Assembly: GCA_945898105.1 (NCBI GenBank)
Contig: CAMDHL010000050.1
Location: 1-10,607 of the forward strand
Direction of reading: 5' to 3'
Length of the DNA stretch: 10,607 bases
Origin: Comamonas sp. lk
GTDB lineage: Bacteria > Pseudomonadota > Gammaproteobacteria > Burkholderiales > Burkholderiaceae_C
Every line of letters begins with the position of its first letter. The stretch's first letter is position 1. The notes beneath the pieces are model-generated. The model ran no database searches. It had not been told where the DNA came from and saw only the letters and a program-made list of their open reading frames with translations. Positions 1 to 6,925 of the stretch are shown here, one piece after another. The translations under genes and the position numbers were made by a program.

Positions 1-104
1 TTTATTCATCGGCGCCTTGGCAGGGCCAGCGTGCAATGCCTACAACAGCCAAAACGCCACATGTGCACCGGGCACATCGTTCTCGGTTTAGGCGCAAGTG
101 TCAA
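1..104 (-). promoter_or_regulatory. Possible minus-strand promoter and gene start running off the left edge
   Basis: On the minus strand, bases 104-99 read TTGACA, a perfect -35 hexamer. Seventeen bases later comes AACGAT, a poor -10 (3 of 6). Further along, an ATG at 9-7 begins M-N-K and is preceded by AAGG at a suitable distance for a ribosome binding site. Together these could be the leader of a gene lying left of the window, but only three codons are visible. This competes with the plus-strand tail ending at 91. The 92-144 stretch holds only an imperfect hairpin (120-144) with no T-run. Confidence 0.15.
2..91 (+). CDS. Possible C-terminal tail of an unidentified protein, cut by the left edge
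   Basis: One plus-strand frame is open from base 2 and ends at a TAG at 89-91, giving 29 residues. It begins with a hydrophobic stretch (LFIGALAGPA) and continues with a polar, cysteine-containing end (CNAYNSQNATC), which would suit an exported or membrane-anchored protein. About two thirds of its third codon positions are G or C, as in neighbouring genes. It would converge on the ABC exporter gene, leaving about 53 bp between the stops. The stretch is too short to name a family. An alternative use of the same bases is the start of a minus-strand gene at base 9, listed separately. Both are weak calls. Confidence 0.3.
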   Translation, partial: LFIGALAGPACNAYNSQNATCAPGTSFSV

Positions 105-144
105 GTAGCTAGCCTAAGCGGCTGCCAGGATGCGCCAGGAAGCC

Positions 145-1932
145 TCAGCGCTCCCCCGTCTGCAAGCGCCACAGCGCGGCATAGGCGCCAGCCCGGGCCA
201 GCAACTCCTCATGGGTGCCGCTTTCGACAATGCGCCCGGCTTGCATCAAATGGATGCAATGCGCTTGGCGCACCGTGGACAGCCGGTGGGCGATGACAAT
301 GGTGGTGCGGCCCTGGCTGACCACTTCGAGCGAGCACTGGATGGCCGCTTCAGTTTCGTTGTCTACCGCGCTGGTGGCTTCGTCCAGCACCAGGATGGGC
401 GGATTTTTCAAAATCGCGCGCGCCAAAGCCAGGCGCTGGCGCTGCCCGCCGGAGAGTTTTTGTCCGCGCTCGCCCAGCCGGGTGGCAAAACCCAGGGGTA
501 ATTTTTCGATGAATTCCGTGGCCTCGGCGGCGCGAGCCGCTGCCGCAATGGCCTCGTCGCTGACGGCGGCACGGTCTTGCTCGCCGTAAGCGATGTTGTC
601 GGCCACGCTGGCATCGCTCAAAAATGCGTCCTGCGCCACATAGCCAATAGCGCGGCGCAAATCTTGCAAATTCAGCGCATCTATCGGTTCGCCATCGAGC
701 AGGATGCGCCCTTGTTGCGGCGTGTAAAAGCGCAGCAGCAGCTTGACCAGTGTTGATTTACCCGAGCCAGTAGTGCCCACAAAGGCCACTGTTTGGCCCG
801 CCGGTATGGCCAGGCTGATGTTGTGCAGCGTGGGCGTATCGCCCGCGCTGGCATAGGAAAATTGAAGATTTTCAAAGCGGATTTCGCCGGTAACGGTCGC
901 TTTAGCAAAGTGTTTGCCTTCGTAGGCAATGCTTATAGGTGTGTCCAACAAGCCCATGGCACGCTCGATGGCGGCCATAGAACGTTGATACATATCCGCC
1001 ACCTCGGCCAACCCGGTTAGCGGCCAGAGCAGGCGCTGCGTCAAAAACACCAGAACCGAAAACGCCCCTACCGCCAATTGCCCGTGCAAAGTCAACCAGC
1101 CACCATACAAGAGCGTGGCGGTAAAGCCAGCCAAAATTGCCATGCGGATAACTGGCGTGATGGCCGCACTGATGCGAATGGCGGCGGCATTGGTTTGGCG
1201 GTAGCGGTTGCTGGCCTCTTCAATATGACTGGCCTCAAAGCCCTCGGTGGCAAAGGCTTTGATGGTGGCCAGCCCCAGCAAATTATTGTTAAGCCGCGCA
1301 CCCACGTCGCCCGCCGCCTCGCGTACTTTTGTGTAGCGCGGCGCTAGTCGATTTTGAAACCAGAATGCGCCCAGCAAAATCAAAGGCACCGGCAGCAAGG
1401 CCATCAGTGCGATCTCTTTTTGCAAAGCAAAAAACACCGCGCTGACCATAAGCGAGGAGAAAAAAACTTGAATGATCTGGTTGGCCCCACCATTCAAAAA
1501 ACGCTCCATCTGGTTGATGTCGTCGTTAAGGATGGCCATTAGGTTGCCAGTGCGCTGGTTCTCGAAATAGGCCATATCCAGACGCTGCACATGGCGGTAG
1601 GTATCCAGGCGCATATCGTGCTGCAGGTTTTGCGCCAGCTGGCGCCATTTCACCTCGTACAAATACTGAAACAAAGATTCGCCGCCCCAGACCAGCACAT
1701 TGAAGAGGCCCAGCGCCAGCAACTGCTCCCATGTGTCAGTAATGCCGATCGCGCCCAGCACATTACGCGCCAGAAAACTCTCTTCTCCCTTAACTACAAC
1801 ATCAACCGCCGCACCGATCAGCACCTCGGGCAGGATGTCAAAAAACTTATTTAATACGGAATAGAGCGCCGCCAACTTGAAGTCGCGCCGATAAGCGCTG
1901 GCATAGCGCAGGAGTTTGATTAAGGGGTGCAT
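145..1932 (-). CDS. ABC exporter, fused membrane and ATPase domains
   Basis: This encodes a single-chain ABC exporter half-transporter of 595 residues, expected to work as a homodimer in the inner membrane and to pump a lipid, drug or peptide outward at the cost of ATP. Residues 1-320 form the membrane domain, with about six hydrophobic helices. The nucleotide-binding domain follows, with Walker A GTTGSGKST (about 386-394), Q-loop VAQD, signature LSGGQ (493-497), Walker B ILVLDE (513-518), D-loop SAVD and switch histidine in VIAHRLS (about 549). All catalytic residues are intact. The frame is open further upstream (GTG at 1971, ATG at 1965), but those codons lie inside the hairpin of an intrinsic terminator. 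I therefore prefer the ATG at 1932, whose product starts MHPLIKLL. No good Shine-Dalgarno precedes any candidate. The substrate cannot be told from sequence, and no partner gene or periplasmic adaptor is adjacent. Confidence 0.93.
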   Translation of the reverse strand: MHPLIKLLRYASAYRRDFKLAALYSVLNKFFDILPEVLIGAAVDVVVKGEESFLARNVLGAIGITDTWEQLLALGLFNVLVWGGESLFQYLYEVKWRQLAQNLQHDMRLDTYRHVQRLDMAYFENQRTGNLMAILNDDINQMERFLNGGANQIIQVFFSSLMVSAVFFALQKEIALMALLPVPLILLGAFWFQNRLAPRYTKVREAAGDVGARLNNNLLGLATIKAFATEGFEASHIEEASNRYRQTNAAAIRISAAITPVIRMAILAGFTATLLYGGWLTLHGQLAVGAFSVLVFLTQRLLWPLTGLAEVADMYQRSMAAIERAMGLLDTPISIAYEGKHFAKATVTGEIRFENLQFSYASAGDTPTLHNISLAIPAGQTVAFVGTTGSGKSTLVKLLLRFYTPQQGRILLDGEPIDALNLQDLRRAIGYVAQDAFLSDASVADNIAYGEQDRAAVSDEAIAAAARAAEATEFIEKLPLGFATRLGERGQKLSGGQRQRLALARAILKNPPILVLDEATSAVDNETEAAIQCSLEVVSQGRTTIVIAHRLSTVRQAHCIHLMQAGRIVESGTHEELLARAGAYAALWRLQTGER

Positions 1933-1934
1933 CA

Positions 1935-1979
1935 GAAAATAAAGACGGCGTGGGTGACGCGCCATTCTCACCCACGCCG
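1935..1979 (-). terminator. Intrinsic terminator after the flavodoxin-like gene
   Basis: A perfect 12-bp inverted repeat (cggcgtgggtga at 1946-1957 and tcacccacgccg at 1968-1979) encloses a 10-nt loop. On the minus strand it is followed directly by TCTTTATTTTC. It lies 54 nt past the stop of the flavodoxin-like reductase and ends just before the preferred start of the ABC exporter. On the plus strand no T-run follows, so it should act in the minus direction only. Confidence 0.78.
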
Positions 1980-2033
1980 CGAGCTAAGAGAGCAGCGCCT
2001 CGGCTGCCCCCCGCTAAGGCCAGTTAGGCCCGA

Positions 2034-2567
2034 TTAAGCCCGCAGCTTCGCCGCCACCTGTGCCACGCGCGCGCCGTAAGCCTTGGCGGTGTCCAGGTCG
2101 CCTTGGTGCATGGCATCGGCAGGCGTAGTGTTGCCGGCATGGGCCATCATCCCGATGCTCGAACCGAGCCGATTGATGGTCTCGTTGCCCATGATGTTTA
2201 AACCAGCCCAGACCATGCCGTGCTGCATTGCCAAGGTCAGGATGCTTTGCAAGGTGGAGAGCTTGTCGCCGCTGGGGTAACCCGAGCAGGTAAAGCCACC
2301 GGCGACCTTGTCTTTCCAGGCACCGGCGTACCAGCGTTTAGAAGAGGCATCGGCAAACTTTTTAAACTGCCACGACACCGAGCCCATGTAGGTCGGCGAG
2401 CCCATGATGATGGCGTCTGCCGCGTCCAAGGCATCCCACTCGGCTTCGGTGATAGTGCCCTCAGCACTGATGGCAATGAGCTGGGCGTCTGCGCCCTCAG
2501 CAACTTGCTGGGCCAGGCGTTGGGTATGGCCGTAGCCGGAGTGGTAAATCACAACTGTCGATGTCAT
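2034..2567 (-). CDS. WrbA-like flavodoxin-fold NAD(P)H reductase
   Basis: This encodes a 177-residue flavodoxin-fold protein, probably a cytoplasmic FMN-dependent NAD(P)H:quinone or FMN reductase. The N-terminus TVVIYHSGYGHTQRLA is the first beta strand plus the phosphate-binding loop for FMN (about residues 9-15). GSPTYMGSVSWQFKKF (56-71) is the second FMN-contact loop, in the wording of the WrbA and NADPH-dependent FMN reductase families. GGFTCSGYPSGDK (about 90-102) is the third loop. It is about 20 residues shorter than typical WrbA, so I give no symbol. The ATG at 2567 has GGAA nine bases upstream; the frame could begin at a TTG at 2582, which adds only five poor residues. It lies downstream of doxX and pirin, suggesting a role in quinone or electrophile detoxification. 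A terminator-like hairpin lies just upstream and a clear terminator downstream. Confidence 0.85.
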   Translation of the reverse strand: MTSTVVIYHSGYGHTQRLAQQVAEGADAQLIAISAEGTITEAEWDALDAADAIIMGSPTYMGSVSWQFKKFADASSKRWYAGAWKDKVAGGFTCSGYPSGDKLSTLQSILTLAMQHGMVWAGLNIMGNETINRLGSSIGMMAHAGNTTPADAMHQGDLDTAKAYGARVAQVAAKLRA

Positions 2568-2588
2568 AGTCAAAGTTTCCAAGAAAGT

Positions 2589-2641
2589 AAAAAAACCAGG
2601 GTCTGCTCAAGGCAGCAGTAAATATCAGCACACACGCCTGG
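2589..2641 (-). terminator. Terminator- or attenuator-like hairpin ahead of the flavodoxin-like gene
   Basis: On the minus strand CCAGG (2641-2637) can pair with CCTGG (2600-2596). Inside it CTGCT (2618-2614) pairs with AGCAG (2607-2603) around a 6-nt loop. The outer stem is followed immediately by seven T (2595-2589). The element sits between doxX and the reductase, ending about 21 nt before the reductase ATG. It could end pirin-doxX transcripts or act as a leader attenuator for the reductase. The outer stem is only 5 bp with a long unpaired arm, so strength is uncertain. Confidence 0.45.
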
Positions 2642-2665
2642 CGCGCTGCGCTGACACAAGCTCAG

Positions 2666-2681
2666 GCGGCGCAAGCGCCGC
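2666..2681. repeat. GC-rich inverted repeat downstream of doxX
   Basis: GCGGCGC and GCGCCGC are separated by two bases, giving a very stable small hairpin in either strand's RNA. It starts 12 nt beyond the doxX stop. No T-run follows, so it is not a standard intrinsic terminator; it may protect the pirin-doxX mRNA 3' end or be chance in GC-rich DNA. Confidence 0.4.
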
Positions 2682-2692
2682 TCGGGCATATC

Positions 2693-3103
2693 TCAATCCT
2701 GACGCCGCGCATCCAGGCTTATGCCGCCAGCACCAAAAGCCGTCAAGGCTAGGAAACCACCGGCGATGGCAATATTTTTCATGAACATGATTTGTTCCAC
2801 CATTAGTTGCTCGGGTGCAGCATGCCAAAAGGCATGAAAAAATACGCCAGCCACCACAGTAAATATGGCCATGAGCAAAGCGACTAATCGCGTTTGATAA
2901 CCCGCAAGTAAAGCCAATGCGCCACCGACTTCGACCAAGACGGCAATGCCCGCACCCAGCTCAGGCAACGGTAAACCTACCGAAGCAATATAGGCCGCGG
3001 TGCCCGCAAAGCCTCCGATCTTGCTGATGCCAGCCGGCAGAAACAAAGCCGCCAATAGCACGCGGGCCAGCAGGGCAAACACATTTTGAAAACGATCCGT
3101 CAT
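2693..3103 (-). CDS. DoxX-family membrane protein
   Basis: This encodes a 136-residue inner-membrane protein of the DoxX family. Four hydrophobic segments are visible at about residues 7-25, 47-68, 72-93 and 107-125. The wording is characteristic: RVLLAALFLPAGISKIGGF at the first helix, LVEVGGALALLAGYQTRLVALLMAIFT across helices two and three, and MKNIAIAGGFLAL in helix four. Length is normal for the family. Family members are linked to quinone or thiol redox and oxidative-stress functions, but no reaction is established for this type. The ATG at 3103 has a good ribosome binding site, AGGAG about nine bases upstream. It follows the pirin gene after 26 nt and is probably translated from the same mRNA. 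Confidence 0.9.
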   Translation of the reverse strand: MTDRFQNVFALLARVLLAALFLPAGISKIGGFAGTAAYIASVGLPLPELGAGIAVLVEVGGALALLAGYQTRLVALLMAIFTVVAGVFFHAFWHAAPEQLMVEQIMFMKNIAIAGGFLALTAFGAGGISLDARRQD

Positions 3104-3129
3104 TTATAAAAACTCCTAATAAAAAAATC

Positions 3130-3831
3130 TTAAGGCGTCAAGTCAAACACCAGCACTTCAGCGGCTTGCGCTTGGTCTAAAACCAATCGGTTTTCGCCTT
3201 GAATAAGCAGCGCATCGCCCTGGGCCAATGCCTGACCGTTCGCGAACAAAGCACCGCGCAGTGCTTGCACATAGGCTTTGCGCGAAGGGTCTAATTCCAA
3301 TGAAGCACTTTGGCTGCCTTCAAAGCAAGCGGCATACATGCGCGCATCTGCGTTAATTTGCACCGCGCCCTGCGCACCGCCGGGGGCAGCGACTAATCGC
3401 AGCACGCCGTCTTTTTCAGCAGAAGAAAAGGTTTTTTGCTCGTAAGACGGTGCGATGCCGTGCACATCGGGCTCGATCCAGATTTGCAGGAAATGGGTAG
3501 TCGCATTAGGCGCGTGGTTGAACTCGCTGTGCTGCACGCCAGTGCCCGCGCTCATGCGCTGCACGTCGCCTGGCGGTATGCCTTTCACGTTGCCCATGTT
3601 GTCCTTGTGCGCCAAATTGCCTGACAGCACATAGCTGATGATTTCCATGTCGCGGTGTCCGTGGGTACCAAAACCCGTGCCTGGCGCGATGCGGTCCTCG
3701 TTGACCACCCGCAAGTTGCCCCAGCCCATGAACGCAGGGTCGTAATAGCCCGCAAAGGAAAAACTGTGAAAGGATTTGAGCCAGCCGTGGTCGGCATAGC
3801 CTCGGTCACCGGATTTGCGTAAAAAAATCAT
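3130..3831 (-). CDS. Pirin-family bicupin (YhhW-like)
   Basis: This encodes a 233-residue pirin, a double-cupin metalloprotein expected in the cytoplasm. The N-terminal cupin carries the full pirin signature: FHSFSFAGYYDPAFMGWGNLRVVNED, then THGHRDMEIISYVLSG, then GDVQRMSAGTGVQHSEFN. The four metal ligands are visible as His57, His59, His101 and Glu103, the same numbering as E. coli YhhW, which has quercetin 2,3-dioxygenase activity in vitro. The C-terminal half (from about 135) is the degenerate second cupin. Length matches YhhW. The ATG at 3829-3831 has no clear Shine-Dalgarno, and no better start exists. It heads a minus-strand unit with doxX, divergent from the LysR gene, which probably controls it. 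The physiological substrate is unknown; a role in quinone or aromatic electrophile stress is inferred from neighbours. Confidence 0.93.
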   Translation of the reverse strand: MIFLRKSGDRGYADHGWLKSFHSFSFAGYYDPAFMGWGNLRVVNEDRIAPGTGFGTHGHRDMEIISYVLSGNLAHKDNMGNVKGIPPGDVQRMSAGTGVQHSEFNHAPNATTHFLQIWIEPDVHGIAPSYEQKTFSSAEKDGVLRLVAAPGGAQGAVQINADARMYAACFEGSQSASLELDPSRKAYVQALRGALFANGQALAQGDALLIQGENRLVLDQAQAAEVLVFDLTP

Positions 3832-3875
3832 GGGTGAATGCTAGTGCAAAGGAAAGGCTTTCAGCACCAAGTAAA

Positions 3876-3903
3876 TTGATGGCATCATTCAAATATTTCG
3901 AAT
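3876..3903 (+). promoter_or_regulatory. Putative LysR-gene promoter overlapping a T-N11-A operator
   Basis: The 87-bp gap between the divergent pirin and LysR genes contains ATTC (3887-3890), nine bases, then GAAT (3900-3903). This is a dyad with the T-N11-A core typical of LysR-type regulators. A possible LysR-gene promoter, TTGATG (3876-3881), 16 bp, TCGAAT (3898-3903), has four of six matches in each box and overlaps the dyad, which would allow autorepression. A second small dyad, TGATG-g-CATCA, lies at 3877-3887. The pirin promoter could not be placed with confidence. Confidence 0.45.
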
Positions 3904-3918
3904 TTAAGGACGCTCCAT

Positions 3919-4848
3919 ATGCAATCTGCACGCGATTATCTGACACCTGACGCTCTGGCCATGCTGCAAACCATCGCGGAGCAAGGCAGCTTTGCCGCTG
4001 CGGCGCGGACTCTAAATCTGGTGCCCAGCACGCTCACCTATCGGGTGCGCCAGATTGAAGACGCGTTGGATGTGCTCTTGTACGACCGCAATTCGCGCCA
4101 GGCAAAGCTAACCCCGGCGGGGGCTGAGTTGCTGCGCGAAGGTGCGCGACTGCTGGAAGACATCGACGCGGTGGCCAACCGGGTCAAGCGCGTGGCCACC
4201 GGTTGGGAGTCACAACTCACGGTTGCTTTGGACACCGTCATCCAGCGAGATACCGTGATGGACTTGTGCGAGCGCTTCTTTAGCCTTTCGCCACCCACCC
4301 GCCTGCGCCTGCGCGACGAGGCCTTGTCGGGCACGATGGCCAGCTTGATCGCCGGACAAGCTGACCTGGCTATTGGCGTCGGGCCTGATGTGCAGGGGCA
4401 GACCGGCATTCACATCAAAGCGCTGGGCATGGTGCCCTTTGTATTCGTGGTGGCACCAGGTCACCCACTGGCCAATGCCCCAGAGCCCTTGAGCAATGCT
4501 CTGATGCAGCGGCACCGTGCGGTGGCTGTGGCCGATTCGGTGCAGCGGGGCAGCGGCATGAGCTTCGGCCTGTTTCAAGGGCAAGAGGTTTTTACTGTCG
4601 GCAGCATGCGGGCCAAGCTCGATGCACAGTTGCGAGGCCTGGGCAGTGGCAACCTGCCCTTACCCATGGCCGCGCCGCATATTGCGAACGGGCGACTGGT
4701 CGCCAAACGTACGGAGCAGCCTGTGCGCCAGGCGCATATCCACTACGCGTGGCGCGGCACCAAAGCGGCACCGCCGGGGCGAGCATTGCAATGGTGGTTG
4801 GATCAGTTGGAACAGGAAGTGACGCGCAAGGCTTTGCTCGCATCCTGA
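3919..4848 (+). CDS. LysR-type transcriptional regulator
   Basis: This encodes a 309-residue LysR-family regulator, a DNA-binding protein usually acting as a tetramer with a small-molecule co-inducer. The winged helix-turn-helix lies at residues 10-70 (ALAMLQTIAEQGSFAAAART, then VPSTLTYRVRQIEDAL and LYDRNSRQAKLTPAG). It is followed by the linker helix to about 92 and the periplasmic-binding-protein-like effector domain to about 300 (for example ALSGTMASLIAGQADLAIG and LGMVPFVFVVAPGHPLA). The family length is normal. The ATG at 3919 has AAGGA eight bases upstream. Its divergence from pirin, with a T-N11-A site between, makes the pirin-doxX(-reductase) genes its likely targets. The FAD oxidoreductase 71 nt downstream could also be co-transcribed with it. 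The effector is unknown. Confidence 0.95.
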   Translation: MQSARDYLTPDALAMLQTIAEQGSFAAAARTLNLVPSTLTYRVRQIEDALDVLLYDRNSRQAKLTPAGAELLREGARLLEDIDAVANRVKRVATGWESQLTVALDTVIQRDTVMDLCERFFSLSPPTRLRLRDEALSGTMASLIAGQADLAIGVGPDVQGQTGIHIKALGMVPFVFVVAPGHPLANAPEPLSNALMQRHRAVAVADSVQRGSGMSFGLFQGQEVFTVGSMRAKLDAQLRGLGSGNLPLPMAAPHIANGRLVAKRTEQPVRQAHIHYAWRGTKAAPPGRALQWWLDQLEQEVTRKALLAS

Positions 4849-4870
4849 TATGCCAGCGGGTGTACAGTAG

Positions 4871-4890
4871 GCCGCATGCCGTACTGCGGC
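4871..4890 (+). repeat. Small inverted repeat between LysR and oxidoreductase genes
   Basis: GCCGCA and TGCGGC form a 6-bp stem with an 8-nt loop, 30 nt ahead of the oxidoreductase start. It is followed by an A-rich stretch rather than T, so it is not a plus-strand intrinsic terminator. It may be a weak mRNA hairpin or chance. Confidence 0.25.
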
Positions 4891-4919
4891 GCAAGAAAAA
4901 AAGCCAAGGAGAACCACGC

Positions 4920-5969
4920 ATGCAAAGGCCTAAAAATATTGCCATCGTCGGCGCCGGACTAGCCGCTATCAGCTGTGCACGCACGCTGGTGCAGGCGGGT
5001 CACCGCGTCACCCTGTTTGAAAAAAGTAAAGGCGTCGGCGGACGCATGTCGACGCGGCGCAGCCCATTTGGCACCTTTGACCATGGGGCCCAGTATTTCA
5101 CCGTGCGCGACCCGCGCTTTGCCCTGGCATTAGAGACAGCGCATGGCGTGTGTCGCCCCTGGAGCGTGACTATGGTGCAGGTGCTGGACCAGCATGGTCG
5201 TGTGGCCGCAGCTGGTCTGCCCGCACGCGAGCCGCACTGGGTGCCGGGGCCTGGTATGCGCGATTTGGCCATCGCCTGGGCCGCGCCGATTGCTGAGCAC
5301 ATTCACTTGGAAACCTGCGTCATGGCGATAGAAACAGACGCGCTGCACAAAGCTCAATGGCAACTGCGTACCCGAGGCAGCGATGACAGTAGCGGCGTCC
5401 ATGGTGGTTTTGACCATGTGCTGCTGGGCATCCCGCACCCGCAGGCAGCGGCCTTGTTGCGCACCCTGCCGGCCAAGACGCATGGCAGTGCGGCCCTGTT
5501 GCAAGCGCTGGACGGCGTGACGGTGCAGCCATGCTGGACGCTGATGCTGGCCTATCCGCAAGCGGTCCAACCGGGCCTTACCACCCTGGGGCCGCAATGG
5601 AATGCGGCGCGCAGCACGCACCACCGTATTGCCTGGTTGGCGCGCGAGTCGAGCAAGCCGGGGCGCGGCATTGTGGAGCGCTGGACGGTGCAAGCCAGCG
5701 CCGCCTGGTCGCAGGAACACATCCATGACGATGTGCCTCGAGCAGAGGGCAAATTGCTCAAAGCGTTTGCCGAAGTCACCGGCATCCGCGCACAACCAGC
5801 CCATGTAGAAGCGCACCGCTGGCTCTATGCCAAAACTGAAAAACCCTTGGGCCGCAGCCATGTGTGGGACGCCAAATCCGGCATCGGCTTGTGCGGCGAC
5901 TGGTGCCTGGGCCACCGGGTAGAAAACGCGTTCGTATCGGGCTTGGAACTGGCGCTTGCAATCGGCTGA
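4920..5969 (+). CDS. Renalase-like NAD(P)/FAD-dependent oxidoreductase
   Basis: This encodes a 349-residue flavoprotein of the renalase/amine-oxidase-like group. An N-terminal Rossmann fold is clear: [21 protein letters not shown] (GxGxxA at 11-16), the acidic residue ending beta-2 in [17 protein letters not shown] (Glu34), then [15 protein letters not shown]. The C-terminal FAD contact is [25 protein letters not shown] (from 321), normal for the family. The middle is the substrate domain. The true start is the ATG at 4920, with AAGGAG eight bases upstream; the frame is open further back but those 57 residues overlap the end of the LysR gene and look non-coding. Bacterial relatives oxidise off-pathway reduced nicotinamide isomers, so a role in NAD(P)H repair is possible but unproven. 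It overlaps gluQ by 14 nt. Confidence 0.9.
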   Translation: MQRPKNIAIVGAGLAAISCARTLVQAGHRVTLFEKSKGVGGRMSTRRSPFGTFDHGAQYFTVRDPRFALALETAHGVCRPWSVTMVQVLDQHGRVAAAGLPAREPHWVPGPGMRDLAIAWAAPIAEHIHLETCVMAIETDALHKAQWQLRTRGSDDSSGVHGGFDHVLLGIPHPQAAALLRTLPAKTHGSAALLQALDGVTVQPCWTLMLAYPQAVQPGLTTLGPQWNAARSTHHRIAWLARESSKPGRGIVERWTVQASAAWSQEHIHDDVPRAEGKLLKAFAEVTGIRAQPAHVEAHRWLYAKTEKPLGRSHVWDAKSGIGLCGDWCLGHRVENAFVSGLELALAIG

Positions 5970-6867
5970 AACCTTCACGCACTACCGGGGCCGATTTGCG
6001 CCCTCACCCACTGGCCCGCTGCATGCGGGCTCGCTGGTCGCCGCCCTGGCCAGTTGGCTGGACTCCCGCGCGCATGGCGGCCAATGGTTGGTGCGCATCG
6101 AAGACGTCGATACACCGCGTACCGTGCCCGGCGCCGACCGCCTCATACTGGCCCAATTAGCCGCCTGCGGCTTGCATGCTGACGCGCCGCCGGTGTGGCA
6201 AAGCGCGCGCACTGGCTTGTACCGGGCGGCCCTGGACAGCCTGGTAACGCACGCTTTTGCCTACCCCTGCGCTTGCTCGCGCAAAGACATAGAAAACGCC
6301 ACAAGCGCCGATGCGCCACGACCGCGCCATGCCGAATTGCGCTATCCCGGCACCTGTCGCACCGGACTGCATGGCAAAGCCGCACGGGCCTGGCGTTTAC
6401 TAACCCATGGCGCAGCTATAAGCTGGCAGGACCGAGCATCTGGCGCGCAAACGCAGGATGTGCAAGACGTGGTGGGCGACTTTGTGCTGCTGCGCGCCGA
6501 CGGCTGTTTTGCATATCAACTGGCGGTGGTGGTCGATGATGCGGACCAGGGCATTAGCCATGTGGTGCGCGGCGCAGATCTTCTAGACAATACTGCGCGC
6601 CAAATTCGGCTGCAACAATGCCTGCAACTTCCCACGCCGAAGTACCTGCACACCCCGCTGGTGCTGGGCGCCAACGGCGAAAAATTGTCTAAACAAAACG
6701 GCGCCCAAGCCATCGACACCAACCAGCCGATGCACGCATTGAACCAGGCTGCCGCCACCCTGGGCCTACCCGTGCAATCGGGCAACGTGGAACAAGCCCT
6801 GTCGGTTTGGACGGCGGCTTGGGCGTCTGCTTGGGTTCGGCCCGAGCGCCAAGCCTGCCCCACCTAA
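5956..6867 (+). CDS. gluQ: Glutamyl-queuosine tRNA(Asp) synthetase (GluQ-RS)
   Basis: GluQ-RS is a shortened glutamyl-tRNA synthetase that attaches glutamate to the queuosine base at the wobble position of tRNA-Asp. The product has 303 residues, close to E. coli YadB, and lacks the anticodon-binding domain of GluRS. Visible marks are [14 protein letters not shown] (HIGH-like motif HAGS, 23-26), [10 protein letters not shown] (46-55), a zinc site Cys105-X-Cys107 with Tyr130 and Cys134 as in YadB, and the KMSKS-like EKLSKQN (242-248). The start is a TTG at 5956: the frame has a stop at 5920-5922 and no ATG or GTG before the conserved [11 protein letters not shown], so TTG is the best choice. 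It overlaps the preceding gene's stop by 14 nt, suggesting translational coupling. Its function requires queuosine in tRNA; queuosine genes are not in this window. Confidence 0.95.
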   Translation: MQSAETFTHYRGRFAPSPTGPLHAGSLVAALASWLDSRAHGGQWLVRIEDVDTPRTVPGADRLILAQLAACGLHADAPPVWQSARTGLYRAALDSLVTHAFAYPCACSRKDIENATSADAPRPRHAELRYPGTCRTGLHGKAARAWRLLTHGAAISWQDRASGAQTQDVQDVVGDFVLLRADGCFAYQLAVVVDDADQGISHVVRGADLLDNTARQIRLQQCLQLPTPKYLHTPLVLGANGEKLSKQNGAQAIDTNQPMHALNQAAATLGLPVQSGNVEQALSVWTAAWASAWVRPERQACPT

Positions 6868-6925
6868 AATTGCGCGCTTCAGGGCCGGACAACGGCTCCC
6901 TGTTCGCCTTGCGCATCACCCACTC

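Noticed and set aside
2625..2828. 67-residue minus-strand frame overlapping the doxX end and spacer
   Set aside because: It overlaps doxX in another frame and the spacer hairpins; composition is unlike a protein.
4861..4911. Plus-strand terminator after the LysR gene
   Set aside because: The 4871-4890 hairpin is followed by an A-rich tract, not T, so it cannot be an intrinsic terminator in this direction.
5130..5978. 282-residue minus-strand open frame antisense to the oxidoreductase
   Set aside because: It lies wholly opposite a well-supported flavoprotein gene. Its product is rich in Arg, Gln and His without any recognisable motif, as expected for a GC-rich shadow frame.
6868..6925. Terminator between gluQ and trmB
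   Set aside because: AGGGCCG and CGG-ct-CCCT can pair only with a bulge, and no T-run follows.
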